Shown one piece after another: positions 23,589 to 33,600 of a stretch of 33,902 nt of DNA; position 1 is the first letter of the stretch; every line of letters begins with the position of its first letter. This DNA comes from RUG14300 sp964619685 (GTDB lineage Bacteria; Bacillota; Clostridia; Christensenellales; CAG-1252): contig CAZUET010000005.1 of the NCBI GenBank assembly GCA_964619685.1, positions 1 through 33,902 of the forward strand, in the 5' to 3' direction. Position numbers and translations under genes: made by a program. A model generated the notes under the pieces. The model searched no databases, was not told the origin of the DNA, and saw only the letters and a list, made by a program, of their open reading frames with translations.

Positions 23589-24680
23589 ATGATTACTGTT
23601 TATAAAAATTGTAAATATGGCGACGGATTGAGTGAAATAGCCGTTTTGGACGGAGTGATCGTAAATGCTCAAGAATATCCTAATGAGCAAATCGAATATA
23701 TAGATCTTGGCGGGCTTCAGCTTTACCCCGGTTTAGTAGATATTCATCTTCACGGTTGCGTAGGTGCAGATACTATGGATGGTACGAGTGAAGCACTATC
23801 CGAAATGTCGGACTATCTCTGTAAAATGGGTACATTATCATATTTACCCACCACAATGACCGAGAGTGTCGATGCAATTCGGAAGGCGGTCACCGTTTCC
23901 AGACCTTCTGAGGGTGCTGAGATAATGGGTTTTCATTTAGAAGGACCGTATATAAATAGAAGTAAAAAGGGTGCTCAAAATGAGAACTATATCAAAGATC
24001 CCGATATTACCGATTTTAAAGGTCTATATGGAGATAAAGGTGTTCAAATGATTACACTTGCTCCCGAATTAGATGGCAGTATTCCATTTATCGAGGCTTG
24101 TCCTGCTAAGGTAAGTATAGGACATACAGACGCTAATTACGATATATCCATCCAAACCGCAAAGGCAGGTGCATGTTGCTTGACTCATACTTTTAACGCC
24201 ATGCCTCCCATGCTTCACAGAGCGCCGGGACCAATAGGGGCGGCAATCGATGCTAATATGTATGTACAGGTAATTTGTGACGGACTCCATGTACACGGAA
24301 GTATGATAAAGATGCTTTATCGAACATTTGGTCGAGATAGAATGGTGCTTATCAGCGATTCCATGAGAGCAACGGGACTTAGTGATGGTGAATATATGTT
24401 CGGCGGACAGAGTATCACAGTTAAGGATTCAGTAGCGAGAGTAACTGCGGACGGAGCACTTGCGGGAAGTACAAAAACACTGTTCGAGTGTGTCAAACAG
24501 GCAGTTGCATATGGAATTTCCCAAGATGACGCATTCCATATGGCAACCAAGACGCCTTGCGAACTAATGGGCTTTACTCATAAGGGAGATTTATCCGTCG
24601 GACACGATGCCGACATAATAGGTGTAAATGATGACCTTGAGTTGAAATTTATAATCAAGGGCGGAAAAAGAATACTTTGA
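23589..24680 (+). CDS. nagA: N-acetylglucosamine-6-phosphate deacetylase
   Basis: This 363-residue amidohydrolase turns GlcNAc-6-P into GlcN-6-P plus acetate. The metal and catalytic residues are visible: HLHG (His53, His55), HLEGPYINRSKKGAQ (Glu118), GHTDA (His179), THTFNAM (His200), HVHG, and catalytic Asp257 in ISDSM. The length is typical (about 380). It directly follows the NagB-ROK gene in one transcript, so the kinase, deacetylase and deaminase steps of GlcNAc catabolism are all present in two genes. The start sits 2 bases after the previous stop, so translation is probably coupled. The uptake system for the sugar is not in this operon. Confidence 0.95.
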   Translation: MITVYKNCKYGDGLSEIAVLDGVIVNAQEYPNEQIEYIDLGGLQLYPGLVDIHLHGCVGADTMDGTSEALSEMSDYLCKMGTLSYLPTTMTESVDAIRKAVTVSRPSEGAEIMGFHLEGPYINRSKKGAQNENYIKDPDITDFKGLYGDKGVQMITLAPELDGSIPFIEACPAKVSIGHTDANYDISIQTAKAGACCLTHTFNAMPPMLHRAPGPIGAAIDANMYVQVICDGLHVHGSMIKMLYRTFGRDRMVLISDSMRATGLSDGEYMFGGQSITVKDSVARVTADGALAGSTKTLFECVKQAVAYGISQDDAFHMATKTPCELMGFTHKGDLSVGHDADIIGVNDDLELKFIIKGGKRIL

Positions 24681-24688
24681 TTGATATG

Positions 24689-24736
24689 ACCGATAGAATT
24701 ACACGAGTTAGTATTCATGTATTCTATCGGTTTTTC
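24689..24736 (+). terminator. Terminator of the amino-sugar operon
   Basis: ACCGATAGAAT (24689-24699) and ATTCTATCGGT (24721-24731) form a perfect 11-bp stem with a 21-base loop, followed by T's. It lies between convergent units and may slow transcription from both sides. Confidence 0.8.
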
Positions 24737-24741
24737 TTTTG

Positions 24742-25563
24742 TTAAATATCGAAATTGTAGAATTTTTTAACGATCTTTTCTATCAAAGCAACGCTTGCAT
24801 ACATCAAGCCTGCCAGCACACACAATATTACCGTGCTACACATTACTAAGCTTAGGTTAAATACTTGACCGCCGTAAACGATCAAATATCCCAAGCCTTC
24901 CTTTGAAACGAGATATTCTCCCATGATTGTTCCAACCCAAGTCAGACCGACATTCACCTTAAGTATACTTATGATATTAGGAATGTTTGACGGAATTATG
25001 AGTTTGACGAGTGTTTGTAATTTATTTGCACCCAATGTTTGCATTAGTAGCAATTTATCCTTTTCCACCGAAATAAAGCCTGAAAGGGTATTGATAATTG
25101 TGATAATAAGGGTGATTAAGAGAGTCATTGTAATGATGGCTCCACGACCTGCACCCACCCAAATGATGATTATAGGACCGAGCGCAATCTTAGGTAGAGA
25201 ATTAAGGACTACAAGATATGGTTCGAATATTCTTTGACAAGTTTCCGAAAACCACAGTAGAATGGCGATTACGGTGCCAATAACGGTAGATAGCACGAAG
25301 CCGATGATAGTTTCTATCAAGGTTGCGGAAATATGGTGCCATATATCATTTCCCTTTACGAGCGTAACAAAGGTATTGTATATTCGTGACGGGCTTGATG
25401 TGATGAATGAATCTATAATTTCATATCGAGACAATAATTCCCAAACAGCGATTGCCAATATCAGCAAACCAAGCTGAATGCTTAATATTATTATAGAGAT
25501 ATTATATTGCTTCCTCAGATATTTTTGGTGTTCTATCGAACAAGTTTTCATCTTCATGTACAT
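24742..25563 (-). CDS. ABC transporter permease, NitT/TauT (SsuC-like) family
   Basis: This 273-residue permease has about six membrane helices. The BPD_transp_1 EAA-type loop is in the region MQTLGANKLQTLVKLIIPSN. The sequence AVWELLSRYEIIDSFITSSP near the start is typical of SsuC/TauC/NitT permeases. AAGGAG is placed 4 bases before the ATG at 25563; an alternative ATG two codons later would have a 10-base gap. The gene overlaps the ATPase gene by 62 bases, an unusually long overlap for an operon, but both frames are well conserved in type. The substrate is unknown (sulfonate, nitrate, thiamine precursor and riboflavin classes are all possible). Confidence 0.87.
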   Translation of the reverse strand: MYMKMKTCSIEHQKYLRKQYNISIIILSIQLGLLILAIAVWELLSRYEIIDSFITSSPSRIYNTFVTLVKGNDIWHHISATLIETIIGFVLSTVIGTVIAILLWFSETCQRIFEPYLVVLNSLPKIALGPIIIIWVGAGRGAIITMTLLITLIITIINTLSGFISVEKDKLLLMQTLGANKLQTLVKLIIPSNIPNIISILKVNVGLTWVGTIMGEYLVSKEGLGYLIVYGGQVFNLSLVMCSTVILCVLAGLMYASVALIEKIVKKFYNFDI

Positions 25564-26299
25564 CTAACTCCTTCCAAATTTGTGTGAATAGCTCGGAAAA
25601 GCCCGAGCATTCTCTTTTTTGTATGATACTACCGCCGTTAAGGGTGGTATTGAATATGTTTTTTACACGAGCAGGCTTTTTTGAGAGTACGGCTACTCTA
25701 TCTGCAATGGATATAGCCTCCGAAATGTCATGAGTAACAAGAATGGCAGTTAAGCCCTCGTTTTTGATTATTTTTCTTACATCCTCACCGACAGCGAGTC
25801 TTGTTTGAAAATCGAGAGCGGAGAAGGGCTCGTCTAATAGGACTATTTCGGGTTTTAGTACGAGGGTACGAATAAGTGCGGCACGCTGTTTCATACCGCC
25901 CGAGAGTTGAGAAGGGTATTTGTTGATTGAGTCCCCCAGACCGTATTTTTGGAGTAATTCTATAGCATATGCTTTGTCAGATGCTGTAACCTTTCCCCTT
26001 AACTCCAGACCGAGTAGCACATTTTTGAGTACCGTTCGCCAGTTGAATAATTGATCTCTTTGGAGCATATAACCGACTTTATTACGCAATTCAAAATCTG
26101 CAATTATGTTACCAGCGCTCGGTTTTAGAATGCCTGCGAACATTGATAAAATGGTGGTCTTACCCGATCCCGATGGACCTACAAGTCCCAAAAATTCACC
26201 CTTGAATACCTTGAGATCAAGGTCGTCAACCGCAAGGTTCTCACCGTTTTTACTGTGATAAGTCAGTCTTACGCCCTCAAACCTCAGTATTTCTTCCAT
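25502..26299 (-). CDS. ABC transporter ATPase, NitT/TauT family
   Basis: This 265-residue ATPase is the energizing subunit of the importer. It has Walker A GPSGSGKTT (41-49), Q-loop MLQRDQLFNW, signature LSGGMKQRAAL, Walker B/D-loop LLDEPFSALD and switch His in THDISEA. These features match SsuB/TauB/ThiZ-type proteins. Its start is 5 bases after the binding-protein stop, and its 3' end overlaps the permease start by 62 bases. The C-terminal 40 residues beyond the core are charged and variable. Confidence 0.92.
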   Translation of the reverse strand: MEEILRFEGVRLTYHSKNGENLAVDDLDLKVFKGEFLGLVGPSGSGKTTILSMFAGILKPSAGNIIADFELRNKVGYMLQRDQLFNWRTVLKNVLLGLELRGKVTASDKAYAIELLQKYGLGDSINKYPSQLSGGMKQRAALIRTLVLKPEIVLLDEPFSALDFQTRLAVGEDVRKIIKNEGLTAILVTHDISEAISIADRVAVLSKKPARVKNIFNTTLNGGSIIQKRECSGFSELFTQIWKELDVHEDENLFDRTPKISEEAI

Positions 26300-26304
26300 T
26301 TTCC

Positions 26305-27288
26305 TTACCTCACGAACGAATTGTCGACTATACTGTCAAAATCTGCTTTTTCGGAATATACGCCAGCCGAGATGATTATATCTTGCAATCTATCAAAGTC
26401 TTCCTTATCAAGTGACAGTTTATTTGCATATGCACCGATTCTTTTATAGCTATCTACAGCCTTAGTGAGTAGGGAAAGGTCGGTACCAGTAAAGGACGGT
26501 TGAACGGCGAAAGCAATTTCGGATGCGGAATGCATATTTACAAAATCGACGCCCTTTTTCAATCCGTTTACGAACGCTTTCACATTATCAGCATTATCGT
26601 TTAAGTATTTTTGAGTTGCCGTAAAACAGGTGTATGGGATTTTACCCGAAGAAACTCCGATTGATGCGAGCATATAGCCCTTACCGTTTTGCTCGTACAG
26701 AGAAGCTGACGGCTCAAACATTGTACAATAATCGCCTACACCGCTTTCAAACGCTGCGGTAATTAGGTCAAATTGAACATCATAGTTGATAAATACATCT
26801 TCTCCAATGGTATAGCCTTTTTGCTTGAGTGCATATTCGAGCGACATCGCCGGCACACCTCCCTTACGACCGCCTATGATCTCTTTACCCTTTAGAGATG
26901 TAGCCCAATTGAAATCTTCATTTGTTCTACCTATTAGGAATGAACCATCCATTGTGGTTAACTGAGCGAATACCTTTGGATAATCCTTACGCCCCTCGTT
27001 ATATACATATATAGCAGCTTCGGGACCGCAGAAGCCTATATCTGCTTGATTAGAAATTACAGCTGTCATTGTTTTATCGGCACCTCCGCCGTTAGTTAAT
27101 TCTATTTGAATTCCTTCATCATCGAAATAGCCTTCGTTAATAGCAACATAGAGAGGTGCATAGAATACCGAATGTGTAACCTCGTTAAGGCGTATAACAT
27201 TATCACCCTTAGGCTTACAGCCAACAAACGTGACAAAGCAACACGCCGTGAATATGATTAATAGCATTATTGCTACCGATTTTTTCAT
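26305..27288 (-). CDS. ABC transporter substrate-binding lipoprotein, NMT1/THI5-like
   Basis: This 327-residue extracellular binding protein is membrane-anchored by a lipobox FVGC (Cys24) after a signal peptide. The body shows the SsuA/THI5-like pattern: HSVFYAPLYVAINEGYFDDEG, then GGGADKTMTAVISNQADIGF and GPEAAIY. This class binds thiamine precursors, riboflavin, sulfonates and similar compounds. No thiamine or flavin riboswitch is visible upstream, so the ligand stays open. AGGAG sits about 12 bases before the ATG, a rather wide spacing. It is first in the three-gene operon (binding protein, ATPase, permease). The 210-base gap to valS holds only leader and promoter sequence. Confidence 0.9.
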   Translation of the reverse strand: MKKSVAIMLLIIFTACCFVTFVGCKPKGDNVIRLNEVTHSVFYAPLYVAINEGYFDDEGIQIELTNGGGADKTMTAVISNQADIGFCGPEAAIYVYNEGRKDYPKVFAQLTTMDGSFLIGRTNEDFNWATSLKGKEIIGGRKGGVPAMSLEYALKQKGYTIGEDVFINYDVQFDLITAAFESGVGDYCTMFEPSASLYEQNGKGYMLASIGVSSGKIPYTCFTATQKYLNDNADNVKAFVNGLKKGVDFVNMHSASEIAFAVQPSFTGTDLSLLTKAVDSYKRIGAYANKLSLDKEDFDRLQDIIISAGVYSEKADFDSIVDNSFVR

Positions 27289-27436
27289 TTTGTTTATGAT
27301 CTCCTGTGTTATGAAATTAATACAGTTTATTCTTGATACTTGATTACAGTTACCTTTATTGGGGTTATAATTTTCAGTTATTTTAAGTAATTGAAGACTT
27401 TTTCGTATTTTTAGCGTTATTTTTTTATCTTTTTAA

Positions 27437-27465
27437 TTGATTTGACGGCTATATTTATGTATAAT
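27437..27465 (+). promoter_or_regulatory. Promoter of valS
   Basis: TTGATT (27437-27442), a 17-base spacer and TATAAT (27460-27465) with TG close before it. The leader would be only about 27 bases, too short for a T-box. Confidence 0.7.
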
Positions 27466-27498
27466 ATTTTAATAAAGATAACTTATTGGAGATATGTT

Positions 27499-30132
27499 AT
27501 GGAAATGGAAAAAACCTATCAACCGACCTCTTTTGAAAAAGAGATCTACGATTTTTGGCAGAATAATAAGTATTTTCATGCGGTACCGGATAAAAATAAG
27601 AAGCCGTTTACCGTTGTAATTCCGCCACCCAATATTACCGGTCAATTACATATGGGACATGCTCTCAATGAAACCATACAAGACACCATCGTTCGTTTTA
27701 AGAGAATGCAAGGGTATTCTACATTATGGCTTCCCGGCGTAGACCATGCAAGTATTGCTACCGAGGTTAAGATTGTAGAAGCGATGAAGAAAGAAGGACT
27801 TACCAAAGAATCGGTAGGTCGTGAAGGCTTCCTTAAGAGAGCGTGGGCTTGGAAGGAAAAGTATGGTAATAGAATTATCGAGCAATTGAAGTGCTTAGGC
27901 GATTCTTGTGACTGGGACAGATTAGCGTTCACCATGGACGATAGATGTAATAAAGCAGTCAAGAGAGTTTTTGTACACTTGTATAATAAAGGCTTGATGT
28001 ATAGAGGTAATAGGATAGTTAACTGGTGTCCGTGTTGCGGTACAGCTATCAGCGATGCCGAGGTTGAATATGAGGAGCAAGCCTCTTACCTATGGCACAT
28101 TCGTTATCCGTTCAAGGACGGATCGGGTGAGGTCATTGTAGCAACCACACGCCCCGAAACACTATTAGGTGATACCGCAGTTGCAGTCAATCCTAATGAT
28201 GATAGATATAAAGAGTTTTTCGGTAAGACTCTTATTTTACCACTTGTCAATAGAGAGATTCCATTGGTTCAAGATGCATATGTTGAAACCGATTTTGGTA
28301 CAGGTGCAGTTAAGATTACACCTGCACATGACCCTAATGACTATGAAGTAGGATTAAGACATGACTTACCTCAAATTCGTGTGTTTAATGATGATGCTAC
28401 AGTTGTAGATGGCTATGGTGAGTTTTCCGGACTTGACCGTTTTGATGCTCGTAAGCTTATTGAAAAAAGGCTTGAAGAGGGTGGTTTCCTCGTTAAAAAG
28501 GAAGCTTATACCCATAATGTCGGAGCATGCTACCGTTGTCATACCACTATTGAAACGATTTTAGGTAAAAATCAGCAATGGTTTGTTAAGATGCAACCTC
28601 TTGCTAAGCCTGCTATCGAGGCAGTTAAAAATAAAGAAACAAGATTTATTCCCGACCGCTTCTCGGGTGTATACTATAATTGGATGAATAACATCAAGGA
28701 TTGGTGCGTATCCAGACAGCTTTGGTGGGGACATAGAATTCCTGCTTGGTACTGCGAATGCGGTGAAACGATAGTATCCGAAACTACCCCCGAGAAATGC
28801 CCGAAGTGTGGCAGTGTTCACCTTAATCAAGATGAAGATGTTCTTGATACTTGGTTCTCTTCTGCGTTATGGCCGTTCTCCACATTAGGTTGGCCCGATA
28901 AGACAGAAGATCTTGAATATTTCTATCCGACTAATGTACTTATTACAGCATACGATATTATATTCTTCTGGGTAGCAAGAATGATATTCTCAGGAATCGA
29001 GCATATGGGCGAGGTTCCCTTTAAAGATGTTCTTATTCACGGTTTAGTTCGTGATGAGAAGGGTCGTAAAATGAGTAAATCGTTAGGAAACGGTATCGAT
29101 CCACTTGAGATAATCGATAATTACGGTGCCGACTCCTTAAGATTTGCACTTGCATATGGTATTTCTCCCGGTAACGATACGAGATTTTCTAACACTAAGG
29201 TTGAATCCTGTCGTAACTTTATCAATAAGGTATGGAATGCGTCGAGATTTGTTTTGATGAATGCCGAAAATGTAGAGCTTGGCGATATCATGACAGTTAA
29301 GAAGACCATGGCAGATAAATGGATTCTTAATAGACTTAACGGTGTTATCCGTGATGTTACTAAGAATTTAGAAAAGTATGAGATTGGTAATGCGTCTAAC
29401 CGTTTGTATGATTTCGTATGGAGTGAATTCTGTGATTGGTATATCGAGTTAGTAAAACCTGTTTTGTACAGCGATAATGCGAAGGCAAAGAGTGATACAT
29501 TGACCGTACTTGTATATGTTCTCGATAAGATACTTAAGCTTTTACATCCTATCATTCCGTTTGTAACAGAAAAGATTTATCAATCTCTTCCAAATAGGGG
29601 CGAAACTATCATGCTCGAAGCATGGCCGAAACCTGTTCAAAAGTTCGCATACAATAAGGAAGCAAAGTCTTTTGCTAATATTATGGAGTTGATTCGTACG
29701 ATTCGTAATATTAGAGCCGATGTTAAACTAATTCCTTCCAAGAAAATCGAATTGATGCTTGTAACTGAGGATGAAAAGTTTGTAACTAAGTGCGGAGATT
29801 ATATCAAGAAGCTTGCCGGCGTTTCGACCATTGATTTCATCACTAATGAGCAAATTCCCGAAAATGTACAATCGGCAGTTACCGCAATAGGAAGTATCTA
29901 CATTCCTTTAGGTGACCTTGTTGATGCGGAAAAAGAGATTGCACGCTTGACGGTCGAAAAGGATAAAATGCTTAAAGAGATTGAAAGGGGTGAGAAGATG
30001 CTTAACAACCAAGGATTTATTTCAAGAGCACCTCAAAGCCTCGTTGATAACGAAAAGAGTAAGCTTGCCGCAAACAAAGAAAAGCTTGACAAGATACTCG
30101 AAAGACTAAAAATGCTTGAGGTTCTAAAATAA
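27499..30132 (+). CDS. valS: Valyl-tRNA synthetase
   Basis: This 877-residue class I synthetase charges tRNA-Val. The HIGH motif is HMGH (51-54), after PPPNITGQL. The editing domain spans roughly 180-350. A Cys-rich zinc-like segment lies in the connective region (CECGETIVSE...CPKCGS). The KMSKS motif is at 524-528, then the anticodon-binding domain, then a C-terminal coiled coil (about 810-877). The length is normal (about 880). The ATG at 27499 is chosen because GGAG lies 7 bases before it; the longer frame from 27442 would begin inside the promoter. It is apparently transcribed alone. Confidence 0.96.
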   Translation: MEMEKTYQPTSFEKEIYDFWQNNKYFHAVPDKNKKPFTVVIPPPNITGQLHMGHALNETIQDTIVRFKRMQGYSTLWLPGVDHASIATEVKIVEAMKKEGLTKESVGREGFLKRAWAWKEKYGNRIIEQLKCLGDSCDWDRLAFTMDDRCNKAVKRVFVHLYNKGLMYRGNRIVNWCPCCGTAISDAEVEYEEQASYLWHIRYPFKDGSGEVIVATTRPETLLGDTAVAVNPNDDRYKEFFGKTLILPLVNREIPLVQDAYVETDFGTGAVKITPAHDPNDYEVGLRHDLPQIRVFNDDATVVDGYGEFSGLDRFDARKLIEKRLEEGGFLVKKEAYTHNVGACYRCHTTIETILGKNQQWFVKMQPLAKPAIEAVKNKETRFIPDRFSGVYYNWMNNIKDWCVSRQLWWGHRIPAWYCECGETIVSETTPEKCPKCGSVHLNQDEDVLDTWFSSALWPFSTLGWPDKTEDLEYFYPTNVLITAYDIIFFWVARMIFSGIEHMGEVPFKDVLIHGLVRDEKGRKMSKSLGNGIDPLEIIDNYGADSLRFALAYGISPGNDTRFSNTKVESCRNFINKVWNASRFVLMNAENVELGDIMTVKKTMADKWILNRLNGVIRDVTKNLEKYEIGNASNRLYDFVWSEFCDWYIELVKPVLYSDNAKAKSDTLTVLVYVLDKILKLLHPIIPFVTEKIYQSLPNRGETIMLEAWPKPVQKFAYNKEAKSFANIMELIRTIRNIRADVKLIPSKKIELMLVTEDEKFVTKCGDYIKKLAGVSTIDFITNEQIPENVQSAVTAIGSIYIPLGDLVDAEKEIARLTVEKDKMLKEIERGEKMLNNQGFISRAPQSLVDNEKSKLAANKEKLDKILERLKMLEVLK

Positions 30133-30135
30133 TAA

Positions 30136-30372
30136 AGAATATCAATAAAAAAAGATGCACTGAAGGTTCTTGCAGATAGACTTGAAACGACTGAAAAGGA
30201 TGTTGATAGTTTAAATAAAGATTTAATTTCCGTAAATCAAAGGATTGATGTAATGGCTGGTGAATTAAACAAACTTTCTATATGGTTGATTGCTTTATCT
30301 GTTGTGCTTGTAATAATCGTCGCATTAGTGATAGTGCTACTAATAAAAACAACCCCCAAAAAACGTTCATAG
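30136..30372 (+). pseudogene. Remnant or small ORF: coiled coil plus membrane helix
   Basis: The frame 30136-30372 encodes about 78 residues: a heptad-like coiled coil (LADRLETTEKDVDSLNKDL) followed by one membrane helix (WLIALSVVLVIIVALVIVLL) and a short basic end. No ATG, GTG or TTG occurs in its first half. The only proper start is the ATG at 30253, which would give a 39-residue membrane peptide (30253-30372) with AAAGG 9 bases upstream. The coiled-coil part therefore looks like the remains of a longer protein whose start was lost, or it uses a rare start. No family recognised. Confidence 0.4.
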
Positions 30373-30380
30373 CATCTATA

Positions 30381-30459
30381 GTCCGCCGTCATACCGAGCG
30401 TAGTCGAAATTCGCATATAGTGCGAATCAAATTGTGCAACAATTAGGTATCTTGCGGAT
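30381..30459 (+). repeat. Structured intergenic repeat, 79-bp copy F
   Basis: It runs from GTCCGC (30381-30386) to GCGGAT (30454-30459), 79 bases. Both inner hairpins are clean: ATTCGCA/TGCGAAT (7 bp) and AAATTGT/ACAATTA (6 pairs). The gap 30133-30602 holds the remnant ORF, this copy and the following hairpin block. Confidence 0.85.
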
Positions 30460-30528
30460 GCATTATCTTTGTTAAAAAAATACTTAGCGTAGCACTAACC
30501 TATTGTTCTATAACCACAAATTTTCTAG

Positions 30529-30549
30529 GGGTCGCCCATTGGGCGACCC
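30529..30549. repeat. Perfect 9-bp GC-rich hairpin downstream of repeat F
   Basis: GGGTCGCCC (30529-30537) and GGGCGACCC (30541-30549) around an ATT loop. There is no U-run on the plus strand. It corresponds in position and flanking sequence (TACTTAGCGTAGCAC upstream) to the hairpin that follows repeat D. Confidence 0.8.
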
Positions 30550-30602
30550 GTATTTATCTAATCCGCAATCTTATGTAGGACGGCATAGCTGTCCCATTAA
30601 TT

Positions 30603-33600
30603 CTATTCTATGATGAGTATAGAATCTAAATAAATATTGCCTTCAATTACTTCTATTGATATATTGTGCCACTGTCTGTTTAATCCTACAATATAAATAG
30701 GTATACAGGGGACGTCGTTTGCAGTTATGCTATACTCTTTAACTGTAGAATCAATGGTAACCTTAACTTTTACCGATTCACCTTGTCTAAGCTGTATTCC
30801 AATTCCGCTTCCGTTAAACGAGTATCTTATTATACCGTTTCCAACTATTAGCTTACCGTATTCACTTATTGTATTTCGTTCACTAAATGATTCATTATTT
30901 GATACATGATAATCGGCGCTAAATGGTGATACTTCCTTTCCCGATAAAGCATATGTAAATTCGATCGATGCAATCGTTACATATTGATTAGTAGAGGATT
31001 GTGCCCTTGTTTTAGTTACAATGAGCTTATAGTATCTAAATTCCTTATCGTCAAAATTAGCCGTTACCTCATTTCCTGATGACGGCAGGTCTGTGAATTT
31101 TCCTATGCTAAACCAGTTTTGGTTGTCTAAGCTTCCAAGTACTTCAAAGGATACAGGCAAATTATATTGACCCGATGTTCTTGTTGTTATGGTAATTGAG
31201 TTGAAATGATTTGTTTTTCCCATATCCGCTATTAATATGAACGGATTTTCTTCACTTAAAAAGTTGTTTTTATTGTTGTGGTAGTAAGTATTTGGATCGC
31301 CGTCGAATATATTCTCGATACCTTCATTTTCGCTCCAAGATGGCATATTAGCATCTACTAAAGTATGATCCTTGCTATTGGAACTATTTATCAATTTAGT
31401 TGAATTGTATTCACGGGGATATTTTTCTTTGGTTACAAGGCTTTCCTTTTTAATAACCATGTCTGTGGTGCAAAGTAATGCAGTCGGTACAGTTTTCATA
31501 GTAGGGTTATTTTCATCGAGATTAGCAATTCCAAGTTCGCTAAACGCATCCGCATAGTGTCTTGATAAAGTGATTTCTTTAAAATAGAGATAATCGCCCT
31601 CGTTGAGCTTAAGATTAATGACATGCTCTCCCTCAAGTCCAAAGCCTCCATGGTCGGTATTGAGGGATAATGCTTGATAATAATTTTCATTATTTATAGC
31701 AATGTAGAGTGTATTATTACCTCTTCCGCTTCTAAGACATATTGCATAATTTGCGGTTTTTTCAATGTAGATTTTGCCTTCTACAATACCTATTTGTCCA
31801 TTAGCTAAACCATTGACAAAGGTGGATGTGCTTTTGTAAGTATTTTTGTCGGTATATCCCTCGAAATTATTATTGAGAGCATTTTCCACAGTTGCATACT
31901 TAGTATCGCCACCATATGTATATTTAGTGATTTCGACTTGATTTTTATAGTATTGCCTAAATTGAATATTGAATGTTATATCTTTAGTTTTTTTGTCGCC
32001 GATCAACTCGATAGTTAGTTGAATGTTACCCGAATATTCATTTTCATTTGGTGTATATTTATATATATTCTCGTCTAATTTTTCTAATATACCGTTATCA
32101 GGCATGGTTATATTCTTAATTTTGAAGGAATAATCGGTTGGAATGATTAGTCTTTCGTTGAAGTCCATAATAATAGACTCTCCACGCTCAATCAAGTATG
32201 GACTAACCGTTTCGGAAAATGTTTCCTTTCCGTCAATATAAAAGCTTCTTCCTGTTTGGAATACCGTTGCGACAGGAACAAATAATATTCTATTGTCGGT
32301 ATCATAGAGTGCTTTCATTTCATCCGAAACTGTTTGATTTAGGATATCTTCAAAATAATATGTAAAATTATAGTCGGTTACCAAAGATAATGCTTCATAC
32401 CAAGCGTCTACAGTGAATCCGTTTTTCTGTGTGCGAGTAGCTTCTGTGAATATATCTGTGCCGAAAGTATGTATTAGGTCAGCATAAGTGTTCAATGAGT
32501 TTTGCGGATTACCGCTTACAGCATTAGAAATAGTTTCTCTAAGGCTTCTTGAAGGATCTGTATATCTATTCCAATCGGTAAGAGTGCTATCATTTAAGGA
32601 GCGTTTTTCGGAAATTTTGGTGTAGAGTGCATAGGTTAATAAGGAAGTAGCATTATTAGTTACTTCATTTGTCTTACTACCTTCCATTCCGTAACTTTGG
32701 TAAAGGTGGTTGTATTCGTGTATCGTGCCCCAAAAGCCGTTTGTTACCATTGAATCGTAATTCAAGGCGCTTCCCATCCAACTGCATGGTGCATTTACCC
32801 AAGAGTGTCCGCCTTGAAATGCACAAGCGGCACCTGCAGCAACAAAGCAATCATATACATATCCAACGCCAATAGTTGCATTAGCCGAGCAAGGAACTTG
32901 TCTGCTTGTTCTAACGATTTTTTCCCATAGATCGCCACATTTTACGAGATTTTCATAATCGTAACTGCCGTATAGTTTAGGTCCGGAGTGTCTAACGCCT
33001 AAGTCCCATACCTCGTAGTCATAGTAAGGAGCAGAGTAGGTTTTCATTTCCTCGACATCTGCTTCGGTAGTTTGTCCGTGAATATAGTGAGCGTATTTTA
33101 CGCCACCCGATATAGTTACCGTGAAAGTTTCACCAAAAACAGAAGGGTATATATAGACGGGACCGCCTAAGGGGTTGCCAACATATGCAACTGTAGAGTT
33201 GACTGTCAATATGTTTGCAACTATAGGCATGCGAGAAAAGTCGTTTCTTGCTTTCCAAATATTATTGATGTTGTTTCTGTGACTTACTTGACCTACCACA
33301 ACAGTTAATTTACCGCCGATCCTTTGTAGATCCTCATCGGAAATTTCAATTTTTACGATTTCTCCCGGAGGAGCATATATTCCGGTTACATAATTACGCT
33401 CTTCGTTAGCAGTTATAGTAATTCTTTCAATAACTGCTTTTTCATCATCTGCAACATTACCATAATACATACCGACGCTTGATGTATGCTTGTATAGTTT
33501 TTTACCGGTATCGACGCCGTTAAGGTAATAATTACCTAAGCTATCCATCGAATCATAGGTGCTGTCAGATGCAAAAAGTTGCGAAGTTTCGCTTAGTAGT

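Noticed and set aside
27442..27498. Longer N terminus for valyl-tRNA synthetase
   Set aside because: The extra codons run through the TTGATT-17-TATAAT promoter. ATG 27499 has a good GGAG.
27289..27498. T-box or TPP/FMN riboswitch between the importer and valS
   Set aside because: The valS leader is only about 27 bases. I found no T-box sequence or specifier stem, and no thiamine- or flavin-aptamer motifs on either strand.
7503..30459. CRISPR array
   Set aside because: The 79-bp repeats lie kilobases apart, differ in the middle and fold into several stems. There are no regular spacers and no cas genes.
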